DNA from: Actinoplanes philippinensis
Lineage (GTDB): Bacteria; Actinomycetota; Actinomycetes; Mycobacteriales; Micromonosporaceae
Length of the DNA: 64,000 nucleotides
NCBI RefSeq assembly: GCF_900113015.1
Contig: NZ_FONV01000012.1
Span: 1-64,000, forward strand
Reading direction: 5' to 3'
The notes below the pieces were generated by a model. It was not told the origin of the DNA. It worked only from the letters and a program-made list of their open reading frames with translations, and did not search any database. Below are positions 50,884 through 60,098 of this stretch, one piece after another. The translations under genes and the position numbers were made by a program. Position 1 is the first letter of the stretch; the number at the start of each line of letters is the position of its first letter.

Positions 50884-52062
50884 GTGCCCGTGGTCGATAT
50901 TTTCCTGATCGTGGTCATGGTGCTGTTCGCGATCAGCGGATATCGCCAGGGCTTCGTCATCGGCGCGCTGTCGCTCGGTGGCTTCTTCAGCGGTGTTCTC
51001 ATCGGTCTGCAGCTCGGTCCGCTGCTCGCCCGCCAGTTCGAGAACGGCACGGTGCGGCTGGTCGTCGCGCTCGGCGTCATCCTCATCCTCGCGGTCCTCG
51101 GCCAGACCCTGGCCGGCTGGCTCGGCACCAACCTGCGGCAGGTCATCCAGAGCAAACCGGTCCAGTACCTCGACGACGCCGGCGGCGCCCTCGTCTCGGT
51201 GATCGCGGTCCTCTTCGCGGCCTGGCTCGTAGCCGTCCCGTTCGGCTCGACGCCGTTCCCGGCGATCAACGCGGCGGTCCGGGACAGCGCCATCCTCGGC
51301 GGCGTCACCGAGCTGGTTCCCGACGAGGTGCGGGCCCTCTCCTCCGGGCTGCGCGACACCCTCGACACCAACGGCTTCCCCGACGTCTTCGGTGGTCTCA
51401 CCCGTACACAGGCCCGCGAGGTCGCCGCCCCCGACCCGGCACTGGCCGGCTCCAAGGTCGTCAAGGACTCGAAGGACTCGGTGCTCAAGATCCTCGGCTC
51501 GGCGCCGAGCTGCTCGCGCCGCATCGAGGGCACCGGGTTCGTCTACGCCACCGAGCGCGTCATGACCAACGCGCACGTGGTCGCCGGCACTCGTGAGGTC
51601 GTCGTGGAGAGCGGCGGCCGCCAGATCGAGGGCAAGGTCGTCGTCTACGACCCCAAACGTGACCTGGCCGTCCTCTACGTGCCCGGCCTCAAGGCCCCGG
51701 TGATGAACTTCGTCGGCAAGGAGGCCGCGACCGGCGCCAGCGCGATCGTGCTCGGCTATCCGCAGGACGGGCCGTACAACGCGCAGTCCGCCCGGATCCG
51801 CGACGTCGGCGACATCACCGGCCCGGACATCTACAGGTCGGGTGACGTCACCCGGGACATCTACACGATCAAGTCGCTGGTCCGCAGCGGCAACTCGGGC
51901 GGCCCCCTGATCGACCCCGACGGCGACGTCCTCGGCGTCATCTTCGCGGCGGCGGCGGACGACAAGAACGTCGGCTTCGCCCTCACCGCGGAGGAGGCCG
52001 CGCCGGTCGCTCAGAACGGCCGCGTCAACACCCGCGAGGTCCGCACCGGCGAGTGCGCCTGA
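50884..52062 (+). CDS. marP: MarP-type membrane serine protease
   Basis: A 392-residue protein from GTG 50884. The first about 165 residues contain four membrane segments of the colicin-V production type (VVDIFLIVVMVLFAISGYRQ onward). The external trypsin-like domain carries the catalytic His in TNAHVVAG, Asp in RDLAVLYV and Ser in SGNSGGPLID. Two cysteines, one before the domain (SAPSCSRR) and one at the extreme C-terminus (TGECA), fit the activating disulfide known in M. tuberculosis MarP (Rv3671c), a protease for acid and oxidative stress survival. It ends the conserved cluster. Confidence 0.94.
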   Translation: MPVVDIFLIVVMVLFAISGYRQGFVIGALSLGGFFSGVLIGLQLGPLLARQFENGTVRLVVALGVILILAVLGQTLAGWLGTNLRQVIQSKPVQYLDDAGGALVSVIAVLFAAWLVAVPFGSTPFPAINAAVRDSAILGGVTELVPDEVRALSSGLRDTLDTNGFPDVFGGLTRTQAREVAAPDPALAGSKVVKDSKDSVLKILGSAPSCSRRIEGTGFVYATERVMTNAHVVAGTREVVVESGGRQIEGKVVVYDPKRDLAVLYVPGLKAPVMNFVGKEAATGASAIVLGYPQDGPYNAQSARIRDVGDITGPDIYRSGDVTRDIYTIKSLVRSGNSGGPLIDPDGDVLGVIFAAAADDKNVGFALTAEEAAPVAQNGRVNTREVRTGECA

Positions 52063-52335
52063 AAATTCCTGTGCGGGGTACGCTCGCCGACCCCCCAACC
52101 GCACCCATTCGTCACGTCCGGTCCGCGCGACCGATGCGGCCCGGCACGGCCCTGACGCGCCCGCCGGGCTGATGCCTTCCGTCACCGCCCTGGCCGGCCC
52201 GCAGTGCTGTCATGCTGCGGTTTCGGCAGCCGTATCTTTGCCGTCAGCTTCCCGGGACCTGTCGCGCACGGCTTCCCGATCCGGGCCGCGCACGGGATCC
52301 CGGGACCGGGCCGCGCTCGGCGGACCGGACCGGGG

Positions 52336-53739
52336 TCAGCCGGTCGTCGCGGCGAAGCGCCGGATGGTGATCCCGGCGGCGATCGCCGACAGCAGGAAGA
52401 GGCCGAGCGCGATCCACCGAGCCATCGGTGAGTCGTCCTCCGGCTCGGGTTTCGTCGGCGCCGCCCACCCGCCGGTGTTACCGCCCGGAACGGGGGTGAC
52501 GGCGCCTGCCGGCTCGGTGCTCTGCTGCGGCGCCGACTGCGCCTGCCCGGAAGCCGGAGCACTGCCGAACCGGGCCACCCCCGGCGGCGGCGTGTTGTCG
52601 AGCGGATTGCCGGTGACGAACGGAACGTCAGCGGTGAGGGCCTTGACCGGATCGATCACTCCGAAGCCGAACTCCGGGTCGCGGCCGGGCGCGCCCCGAT
52701 CCGAGGCCGTCCGGATGATCCGGTTGACCACCTCGGGCGCCGACATGTCCGGCCAGCGGGAACGGATCAGCGCCGCCGTCGCGGCCACCATCGGCGCGGC
52801 GAAACTCGTGCCCTGCACCCGCCAGTAGCCGCGCGGCCGTGCCCCGACCAGATCGGTCGCCGGCGCCGTCACCACTGTCTCCTTGCCCCGGATGGAGCCG
52901 CTCCACAGGCCCTCGCCGTTACGCTCGGTGCCCCCGACAGCGATGACACCCGGTTCACGAGCGGGATACCACACCCCGTAGTTCGACGATTTCGACGTGC
53001 TCGTGCCGGTGGCGTTGCCGGTGCAGGCGACCACCACGACATCTTTGGCGAACGCGTAGTCGATGGCCGCGGCGAGGGTCGCGCTGGAGCCGCTGCCGCC
53101 GAGCGACAGATTGACCACCTTGGCGCCGTTGTCGACGGCCCAGCGCAGCCCTTTTGCCACGATCAGCGCATCGTCATACCGATTGTCCTCATCGAGCACC
53201 CGGACCGGCAGGATCTTCGCCTTCGGCGCGATGCCGGTGACACCGGCCTGGTCGTCGTTGCGGCCCGCGATGATCGCCGACACCGTGGTCCCGTGACCGA
53301 CCGGGTCGCTCTCCCCGTCGCCCTTGCGGTCGACCAGATCGAGGCCGGGCAGCACCTGCCCCTCCAGGTCGACGTGATGAGCATCCACACCGGAGTCGAT
53401 GACCGCGACCGTCACCCCGGCGCCGTCGGAGTAGTTCCACGCCTCGGTGAGGTGGAGCGCGTCCAGCTGCCACTGATCGGCCCGGACCGCGTCACCGGTG
53501 AGGACCGGCTCGGCCACCGGCGGGGCCGCGCCCGCCCCGACGGGGACGCCGAACGCGATGAGGCCGGCCAGCGCGGCCGCGCCGAGACGCCGCCCGCCGC
53601 GCCTCGATGTCGTGAACCGCCGAAGGGCGCCGCCCCACGCCACCGGTCCAGCCGGGTTTCGATGCTCACTGGTCACGGTCGGCGTCGCCATTCTCCAGAA
53701 CGGGTCGGTCGTGGCTTCGGTCAATCGCTGCGGGGTCAC
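52336..53739 (-). CDS. mycP: type VII secretion mycosin, S8 serine protease
   Basis: A 467-residue membrane-anchored subtilisin. The catalytic triad blocks are VAVIDSGVDAHHVD (Asp), GHGTTVSAIIAG (His) and RVQGTSFAAPMVAA (Ser). A signal sequence is near residues 46-70 and the C-terminal membrane helix reads IALGLFLLSAIAAGITI, so the protease domain faces outward as in mycosins. GTG 53739 is the longest start; ATG 53691 is also possible. Mycosins stabilise and process substrates of ESX/T7SS systems. It follows eccC by 91 bases on the same strand. Confidence 0.92.
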   Translation of the reverse strand: MTPQRLTEATTDPFWRMATPTVTSEHRNPAGPVAWGGALRRFTTSRRGGRRLGAAALAGLIAFGVPVGAGAAPPVAEPVLTGDAVRADQWQLDALHLTEAWNYSDGAGVTVAVIDSGVDAHHVDLEGQVLPGLDLVDRKGDGESDPVGHGTTVSAIIAGRNDDQAGVTGIAPKAKILPVRVLDEDNRYDDALIVAKGLRWAVDNGAKVVNLSLGGSGSSATLAAAIDYAFAKDVVVVACTGNATGTSTSKSSNYGVWYPAREPGVIAVGGTERNGEGLWSGSIRGKETVVTAPATDLVGARPRGYWRVQGTSFAAPMVAATAALIRSRWPDMSAPEVVNRIIRTASDRGAPGRDPEFGFGVIDPVKALTADVPFVTGNPLDNTPPPGVARFGSAPASGQAQSAPQQSTEPAGAVTPVPGGNTGGWAAPTKPEPEDDSPMARWIALGLFLLSAIAAGITIRRFAATTG

Positions 53740-53830
53740 AGGGCCGCATCGTCGGTCGATGGAGGGAGATTACTCCCTCGTACCGGCGTGTCGCTGCGGT
53801 CCGTTCCGCTCAATCGCACCGGGTGTCTGT

Positions 53831-56800
53831 TCATCTACCCGCATCACGGAACGGCGGCACATGGGCGACCTGGATCAACCGGGTCCCCTCACGTCGCGTG
53901 ACGAGACGTCCCCGGCCCGGTGGCAGAGGGTACGGCTTGACGCTCCCGATGAGCGCGCCCTCCTCCGGCGAGCCCGACAGCACCAGGCCGGGCGCCGACA
54001 GCTCCCGCAGCCGCTGGATCACCGGCTCGTAGAGCGCCCGCCCCGCCCCGCCGGAACGCCGGGTCAGCACCAGGTGCAGCCCGATGTCGCGGGCCTGCGG
54101 CAGGTACTCCACGAGCGGGGTCAACGGGTTCGTCGGCCCGGCCACCACCAGGTCGTAGTCGTCGACCAGGACGAACAGCTCCGGACCCGTCCACCATGAG
54201 CGCTCCTGCAGCTCGCGGGCGGTGACCTCGGGGCCGGGCAGCCGCCGCTGCATGTATCCGGCGGCGGACAGGATCAGGTCGTGTGTCTGCTGGGCCTGCA
54301 TGCCGTACCCGATGCGGTGTTCGGACTCGGGCAGGTCGATCAGGCTGCGCCGGTAGTCGACCAGGATGATCCGGCACTCCTCCGGCCGGAACCGGTGGGT
54401 CAGCGTCGTCGCGATCGACCGCAGGAACGACGTCTTGCCCGACTCGGCGTCACCGAACAGCAGGAAGTGCGGATCGGTCGCGAAGTCGATCTCGACCGGC
54501 CGCAGGTCCGCCTCGGCGATGCCGATCGGGATCCGCAGGCCGCTGCCCCGCTCGGCGTCCAGCGACGTGTACGGCACCGAGGCCGGCAGCAGGCGCACCC
54601 GCGGCGCGAGCGGCCCCTCCCAGGCCGACGCGATCGACTTGACCAGCGCCGGGGTGTCGCCGATCGAGCTCACCTCGGGCCGGACCGTGAGCAGGTGCAG
54701 GCCTTTGGCCCGGTCGGCCGGGTGCGGGATCATGCCGCGGCCGGGCGCCTCGTCCGGCACCGACTCGGCCGCGCGCCGGGCGATGATCGAGTCCGACGGG
54801 TCACCGAGCCGCAGCTCGAGCCGGGAGCCGAAGAGGTCCCGCACCGCCGGCCGGAAGTCCATCCAGCGGGAGGTCGCGGCCACCAGGTGGATGCCGTACG
54901 ACAGACCACGCGTGGCCAGGTCGGTGAGGACCGGCTCCAGCTCCTCGAACTCCTTGCGGATCGTGCTCCAGCCGTCGACCACGATGAACACATCGCCGAA
55001 GGGGTCGTTGCCACCGCCCGCACGCCGGCTGCGGTAGGCCGCCATCGACTCGACGCCCAGCTCGGCGAACCGGGCCTCCCGCTCGGCGAGCAGGGTGATC
55101 ATCTCGCCGACGGTACGGCGTACCCCCTCCGCGTCGAGCCGCGCGAACACCCCGCCCACATGCGGCAGGTCACGCAGCGTCCCGAGACCGCCGCCACCGA
55201 AGTCCATGCAGTAGATCTGCACCTCGGCCGGGGTGTGGGTGAGCGCCAGCCCGCACACCAGGGTCCGCAGCGCCGTCGACTTGCCGCTCTGCGTGCCACC
55301 GACCACGGCGACGTGCCCGGCCGCGCCGGCCAGCTGCAGCCACATCAGGTCGCGGACCTGCTCCCGCGGCTTGTCGATGACCGCGATCGGCACCTGGAGC
55401 CGGTTGTGCAGCGCCGGATTGGTGAAGGTCAGCCCGCGGCCCGGGGTGACGCCGACCGGACCGAGAAGCTCGTCGAGCAGTGCCGACTCGTCCAGCGGCG
55501 GCAACCACACCTGATGCGCCGGCGGCCCCTGCCCGATGATCCGCTCGATCAGGACGTCCGCCAGTTTCGGCCCGTCCTCGTCGGCCTGCACCGGTTTCGG
55601 CGCGGACGCCGGCGCCGCCACGTGCTGGGTGGTCCACGGCAGCACCTGCACACCACCGTGGTCGGCGCGCCCACCGGACCGGCCGGATCGGCGCACCGGC
55701 CCGCCCACATAGGCGGCCTTGAACCGGATCAGCGGCTCGGTGCCGAACTTCATGTACCCGTTGCCGGGGGACCGGGGCAGCTCATACGCGTCCGGAACAC
55801 CGAGGACCGCCCGCGACTCCAGAGCCGAGAAGGTCCGCAGACCGATCCGGTACGACAGGTGCGTGTCCAGACCCCGCAGCCGCCCGTCCTCCAGCCGCTG
55901 ACTGGCCAGCAGCAGGTGCACGCCGAGCGACCGCCCGAGCCGCCCGATCTGCAGGAAGATGTCGATGAAGTGCGGCCGTTTCTCCAGCATCTCGGTGAAC
56001 TCGTCACAGACCACGAAGAGCGTGGGCAGCGGAGCCAGCGGCGCGCCGCCGAGCCGCGCCTTCTCGTAGTCGAACTGCCCCGCGTAGTTGCCGGCCTTGC
56101 GCAGCAGCTCCTGCCGCCGGCTCAGCTCGCCCTCCAGCGCGTCGGCCATCCGGTCGACCAGGGGCAGAGCATCCTCCAGGTTGGTGACCAGCGCGGCGGT
56201 GTGCGGCAGCCGGTCACAGGCGGCGAACGCGGCGCCGCCCTTGAAGTCGATCAGAACGAAGTTGAGGATCTCCGACGAGTGCGTGGCGGCGAGCGCCAGC
56301 ACGAGCGTACGCAGCAGCTCCGACTTACCCGAGCCGGTCGCGCCGACGAGCAGGCCGTGCGGGCCCATGCCGTCCTGCGCCGACTCCTTCAGGTCCAGCT
56401 CGACCGGCATGCCGTCGTCGCTCACGCCGATCGGCACCCGCAGCCGATCCCGATGCGGCCGGGCCGGCCAGCCCCGCGCCACCGAGAAGTTCTCCGGATC
56501 GGGAATGCCCAGCAGCTCCGGCAGGCCGGTCTCGATCGCGGCCGGAGTGCCGCCGCCCGGGTCCGGCGCGGTCGCCAGCCGCAGCGGCGCCAGCCGCCGG
56601 GCCACCGCCTCGGCCTCCTCCACGGTCAGGCCGTCGGCGCGGCCCGCCTCACTCTCGTGATCCATCGTCCACGTGCCGAGGACACCGTCGGTACGGACCT
56701 CCAGCACCAGCGCCGAACGATCCAGCAGGCGCGGCGGCATGGTGTCCAGGTCGAGCACGGTCAGGCCGTCGAGCGCGTCGTCCAGCCGGGTGGTCGCCGG

Positions 56801-57778
56801 CTCCGCGCCGTCCACCACGACCAGCACGTGCGGTGTGCTCCCGGCACTGCCTCCGGGATGGAACCGCGGCCGCGACCCGATCACCTGCTCCAGCAGCTCG
56901 GCCAGCCGTGGCTCGTCACCGGCCACCAGCCGGACCGGGCCCAGGGCGTCGGTCAGCGCCGGATGCTGGGCGTGCGGCAGCCACTTCACCCACTCCCAGT
57001 ACGGCCGGGCCTCCCGCCCCGCACACACCGCGATCACCAGATCCTCCGGGGCGTGGAAGACGGCCAGTTGCGTCAGCACCGCCCGGACCAGCGCCCGCGG
57101 CCCCTCCGCGCCCGGCGCGTCACCCCGCACGAACACCCGGGCGAACCCGCGCAGCGACATCGCCACCGGCAGATCGGGCACCACCGAATACGCGTCGAGG
57201 AACCGGCGCAGCGCCCCCGCGGTCATCGGCTCCAGCTCGTCCAGCGGACGCGTCACCGGCGGCACCAGCGGCGTCGCCAGCGTCTGCGGCCCCAGACCCA
57301 CCCGCACCACGCCGAAATCCGGATCACCGGGACGCCGCTCCCACACCCGGTGGCTGTCGGCGGTCGACCACAGCCGGTCCGGATCGGGATGCCGGTAGAG
57401 CAGCCCGAGCCGCTGCATCCGCGCGGTCTCCCGGACCCGTTTGCGCAGCGAGGCGAGATGCCGCAGATACTCCCGGCGGGCGGCCATCATCTCCGCCTTG
57501 CGCGGTGCCCCGGAGGCGCCGAACGAGGTCATCATCATGGCGAGCGAGGACACCCCGAAAAGACCACCGATGACGTACGAGTACGCGCCCCCGCGCCCCT
57601 GGCCCATCATCATCGCCATGGCCATCGTCCCGCCCAGCATCGGCAGCGCCATCAGCCACTGCTGCCAGCGCGAACCCGTCGCCTCAGGGATCTCCGGTGG
57701 CGGCTCGACGGTCAGCTGCCCCTCCGGGATCTCCGGAGCCGGTCGACGGGCCGCCCGCTTGATCATCACGGTGCCCAT
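53831..57778 (-). CDS. eccC: type VII secretion ATPase EccC, three-ATPase fused form
   Basis: A 1315-residue FtsK/SpoIIIE-type motor. Two membrane helices near residues 40-85 (WLMALPMLGGTMAMAMMMG and the next) are followed by a DUF domain and three P-loop domains with LLVGATGSGKSELL, AVVGGTQSGKSTALRT and LLFGDAESGKTSFLRS. Domain 1 contains FVLIDFKGGAAF, the usual Walker B of the active domain. Domain 3 normally binds the secretion signal of EsxB-type substrates. ATG 57778 is near a GGGGGG site. The fused architecture matches the EccC of most actinomycete T7SS (separate Ca/Cb in ESX-1). Confidence 0.94.
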   Translation of the reverse strand: MGTVMIKRAARRPAPEIPEGQLTVEPPPEIPEATGSRWQQWLMALPMLGGTMAMAMMMGQGRGGAYSYVIGGLFGVSSLAMMMTSFGASGAPRKAEMMAARREYLRHLASLRKRVRETARMQRLGLLYRHPDPDRLWSTADSHRVWERRPGDPDFGVVRVGLGPQTLATPLVPPVTRPLDELEPMTAGALRRFLDAYSVVPDLPVAMSLRGFARVFVRGDAPGAEGPRALVRAVLTQLAVFHAPEDLVIAVCAGREARPYWEWVKWLPHAQHPALTDALGPVRLVAGDEPRLAELLEQVIGSRPRFHPGGSAGSTPHVLVVVDGAEPATTRLDDALDGLTVLDLDTMPPRLLDRSALVLEVRTDGVLGTWTMDHESEAGRADGLTVEEAEAVARRLAPLRLATAPDPGGGTPAAIETGLPELLGIPDPENFSVARGWPARPHRDRLRVPIGVSDDGMPVELDLKESAQDGMGPHGLLVGATGSGKSELLRTLVLALAATHSSEILNFVLIDFKGGAAFAACDRLPHTAALVTNLEDALPLVDRMADALEGELSRRQELLRKAGNYAGQFDYEKARLGGAPLAPLPTLFVVCDEFTEMLEKRPHFIDIFLQIGRLGRSLGVHLLLASQRLEDGRLRGLDTHLSYRIGLRTFSALESRAVLGVPDAYELPRSPGNGYMKFGTEPLIRFKAAYVGGPVRRSGRSGGRADHGGVQVLPWTTQHVAAPASAPKPVQADEDGPKLADVLIERIIGQGPPAHQVWLPPLDESALLDELLGPVGVTPGRGLTFTNPALHNRLQVPIAVIDKPREQVRDLMWLQLAGAAGHVAVVGGTQSGKSTALRTLVCGLALTHTPAEVQIYCMDFGGGGLGTLRDLPHVGGVFARLDAEGVRRTVGEMITLLAEREARFAELGVESMAAYRSRRAGGGNDPFGDVFIVVDGWSTIRKEFEELEPVLTDLATRGLSYGIHLVAATSRWMDFRPAVRDLFGSRLELRLGDPSDSIIARRAAESVPDEAPGRGMIPHPADRAKGLHLLTVRPEVSSIGDTPALVKSIASAWEGPLAPRVRLLPASVPYTSLDAERGSGLRIPIGIAEADLRPVEIDFATDPHFLLFGDAESGKTSFLRSIATTLTHRFRPEECRIILVDYRRSLIDLPESEHRIGYGMQAQQTHDLILSAAGYMQRRLPGPEVTARELQERSWWTGPELFVLVDDYDLVVAGPTNPLTPLVEYLPQARDIGLHLVLTRRSGGAGRALYEPVIQRLRELSAPGLVLSGSPEEGALIGSVKPYPLPPGRGRLVTRREGTRLIQVAHVPPFRDAGR

Positions 57779-57932
57779 CCCGCCCCCTTGACTCCGGCTC
57801 CGGCAGCCCCGCCAGCTCTCGGGACTTCACGACCGGCCCACTCTAGGTAAAGTCGCGTCGATCCCGCAGCCTCGTCCCGGGCGATGTGGATAACCTCCGT
57901 CACTGGCTGTGGACGAACGGAAGGATTAGCAG

Positions 57933-59345
57933 GTGAGCGTCGGTCTGGCCCGCGTGACCATCAGCGCGCCGCAACGGCGGGTCGACGTGGCCCTCCCGGA
58001 GCAGGTGCCCCTCGCCGAGCTGTTGCCCGAGGTGCTGCGGCACGCCGGCGAGGGCCTTGCCGACGAGGGCGAGCGGCACGGCGGGTGGGTGCTGCGGCGC
58101 GGCGACGGCGTCGCCCTGGCGACCGCTCAAGGCCTACACCCCCAGGGGGTACGGGACGGAGAAGTGCTCCACCTCGTGCCGGCCGGCGAGGAGTGGCCGG
58201 AACTCGAGTACGACGACGTGGTCGAGGCCATCGCCGAGGGCGCCCGCCGGCGGGGCGGCGTGTGGGACCCGGCCGCCAGCCGCACGGCCACCCTGGCCGC
58301 CGCCGCGGTGCCCCTCGGTCTCGGCATCCCGGCCCTGCTCGCGGCCGGCTCCGGCGGTGTCCCGGGTGTGGTCGGCCTCGGCGTGGCGATCCTGCTCACT
58401 CTCGTCGGGACCGTCGCCTCCCGAGCCTACGGCGACGCCCGTGCCGGTGTCGCCCTCGGTGGATACGCGCTGCCCTACGCCTTCGCCGGCGGCGCCCTGC
58501 TGATCACCTCGTACGGGCGGGGCGGCGTCCTCGGCCCCGTCCCGTGGCTGGGCGGGCCGGAACTGCTCGCCGGCTCGGTCGCGGTCCTGCTCGTGGCGGC
58601 GCTCGCCGGCGCCGGGGTGGCCGCCGGCGCGAGATTCTTCACCGCGGGCGTCGTGGCCGGGCTGCTCGGCGCGATCACCGCCGCCACCGGTCTGTTCACC
58701 ACGGCCGCCGGTGGCGCGGCGATCCTGATCTCGGCGCTGGTCTGCGGGATCGGGATACTTCCGCTGCTGGCGGTCCGGTTCGGGCGTACCCCGCTGCCGC
58801 CTGTCGCGCTGCCGCCCGGCACCGAGTCGGTCACCGGCGAGACGCCACGGGCCGCCGCCGACCCGGTGCGCAGGCTCCCCGAGCGGGGTGCGGTGTTCGC
58901 GTCGGTCGCCCGTACCGATGAGCTTCTCGCCGGCATGCTCCTCGGCCACGCCGTGCTGGCCATCGGCGCCTTCGCCGTGCTCGCCACCGCCGGGACGCTC
59001 GCGTCCCGGGCCCTGATCGCGGTCAGCTCGCTGGCGCTGCTGCTGCGCTCCCGCCTCTTCGTCACCCGGCGGCACCGGGTGCCGGTCCTCGCCGCGGGCC
59101 TCGCCGGCGGCGCCGCCCTCGGCGTCGACCTCCTCACCGCGGCCGGCGACGCCCTGCCCGCGGTGATCGCCGGTGCGGTCCTGATCGCGCTGGTCACCGT
59201 CGTCGCCGGAGCGCGGTACGCGGACCGGCCGCCCTCGCCCTACCTGGGCCGGGCCGCCGACATCGTCGACGCGCTGATCGTCGTCTCGGTCATCCCGGTC
59301 GCGTGTGCGGTGACCGGCCTGTACAGCGCCGTCTCCGGCCTGTGA
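57933..59345 (+). CDS. eccD: type VII secretion membrane protein EccD
   Basis: A 470-residue protein from GTG 57933, after GGAAGGA. The N-terminal 80 residues form the ubiquitin-like domain of EccD (VTISAPQRRVDVALPEQVPL). About eleven hydrophobic segments follow, with the soluble loop near residues 285-330. EccD lines the membrane vestibule of the T7SS pore. It is divergent from eccC with 154 bases between starts. No eccB, eccE or WXG100 gene is in this window. Confidence 0.93.
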   Translation: MSVGLARVTISAPQRRVDVALPEQVPLAELLPEVLRHAGEGLADEGERHGGWVLRRGDGVALATAQGLHPQGVRDGEVLHLVPAGEEWPELEYDDVVEAIAEGARRRGGVWDPAASRTATLAAAAVPLGLGIPALLAAGSGGVPGVVGLGVAILLTLVGTVASRAYGDARAGVALGGYALPYAFAGGALLITSYGRGGVLGPVPWLGGPELLAGSVAVLLVAALAGAGVAAGARFFTAGVVAGLLGAITAATGLFTTAAGGAAILISALVCGIGILPLLAVRFGRTPLPPVALPPGTESVTGETPRAAADPVRRLPERGAVFASVARTDELLAGMLLGHAVLAIGAFAVLATAGTLASRALIAVSSLALLLRSRLFVTRRHRVPVLAAGLAGGAALGVDLLTAAGDALPAVIAGAVLIALVTVVAGARYADRPPSPYLGRAADIVDALIVVSVIPVACAVTGLYSAVSGL

Positions 59346-59375
59346 CCCTCATCGCGTAGACCGGCCGGTGGCAAT

Positions 59376-59417
59376 ACGACCGCACCTGCGGGCCCGGGGG
59401 CTCGCAGGTGCGGTCGT
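59376..59417. terminator. hairpin between convergent eccD and ppa
   Basis: ACGACCGCACCTGCG at 59376-59390 pairs exactly with 59403-59417 over a 12-base loop. Its position in a 95-base convergent gap fits a bidirectional terminator. Confidence 0.85.
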
Positions 59418-59440
59418 CAGCGGTTCGCGGGAGCGTGCGA

Positions 59441-59947
59441 TCAGTGTTCGTGTTCTCCCTCGGCCTGAGCGGCCTCCTCGCGCTTGAAGGAGGCGCGGAT
59501 CTCGTTCTCCGCCTCGATCCGGCCGACCCAGGTGGCGCCCTCGACCGACTTGCCCGGCTCCAGGTCCTTGTAGACCTGGAAGAAGTGCTGGATCTCCAGG
59601 CGGTCGAACTCGCCCAGGTGGTGGATGTCGCGCAGGTGCTCCTGACGCGGGTCCTCGAACGGGACGCAGATGACCTTGTCGTCGCGGCCCTTCTCGTCGG
59701 TCATCCGGTACATCCCGATCGCACGGGCACGCACCAGGCAGCCGGGGAAGGTCGGCTCCTGGATCAGCACCAGAGCGTCCAGGGGGTCGCCGTCCTGACC
59801 GAGGGTGCCCTCGATGTAGCCGTAGTCCGCGGGATACTGTGTCGCGGTGAAGAGGGTCCGGTCCAGCCGGATACGTCCGGTCTTGTGGTCCACCTCGTAC
59901 TTGTTGCGCTGCCCCTTGGGGATCTCAACCAAGACGTCGAAATCCAT
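59441..59947 (-). CDS. ppa: inorganic pyrophosphatase, family I
   Basis: A 168-residue cytoplasmic enzyme hydrolysing pyrophosphate. ATG 59947 gives MDFDVLVEIPKGQRNKYEVD. The metal-binding signature is ADYGYIEGTLGQDGDPLDAL, and further acidic positions are present in MTDEKGRDDKVI. Its length and the His-rich tail (EGEHEH) match actinobacterial hexameric enzymes. It is divergent from the dacB-type gene, an order common in actinomycetes before tilS-hpt-ftsH. Confidence 0.96.
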   Translation of the reverse strand: MDFDVLVEIPKGQRNKYEVDHKTGRIRLDRTLFTATQYPADYGYIEGTLGQDGDPLDALVLIQEPTFPGCLVRARAIGMYRMTDEKGRDDKVICVPFEDPRQEHLRDIHHLGEFDRLEIQHFFQVYKDLEPGKSVEGATWVGRIEAENEIRASFKREEAAQAEGEHEH

Positions 59948-60098
59948 TGTTCGCTCCCTTTGCTTGCCCGCTTGAATAGACCGGTCCGCCGGGCGGGGAA
60001 GCGGGGCATGGAAGCAGGGCCCGCAGGATCCGCGCGCAACGGTGTGCCGGATGTCGCTAGTCTCCCCTAAGTCTGACGCCACGGGCGAGGAGGGGCGT

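Noticed and set aside
52077..52230. Apparent resemblance to the intergenic sequence near 23850-23900 (shared GCGCCCGCCGGGCTGA).
   Set aside because: The match is short and the rest is only generally GC-rich, so a dispersed repeat family cannot be supported from two weak copies.
54281..57850. A long plus-strand frame opposite eccC.
   Set aside because: eccC on the minus strand carries three intact P-loop domains; the opposite frame is a compositional shadow rich in Arg, Gln and His.
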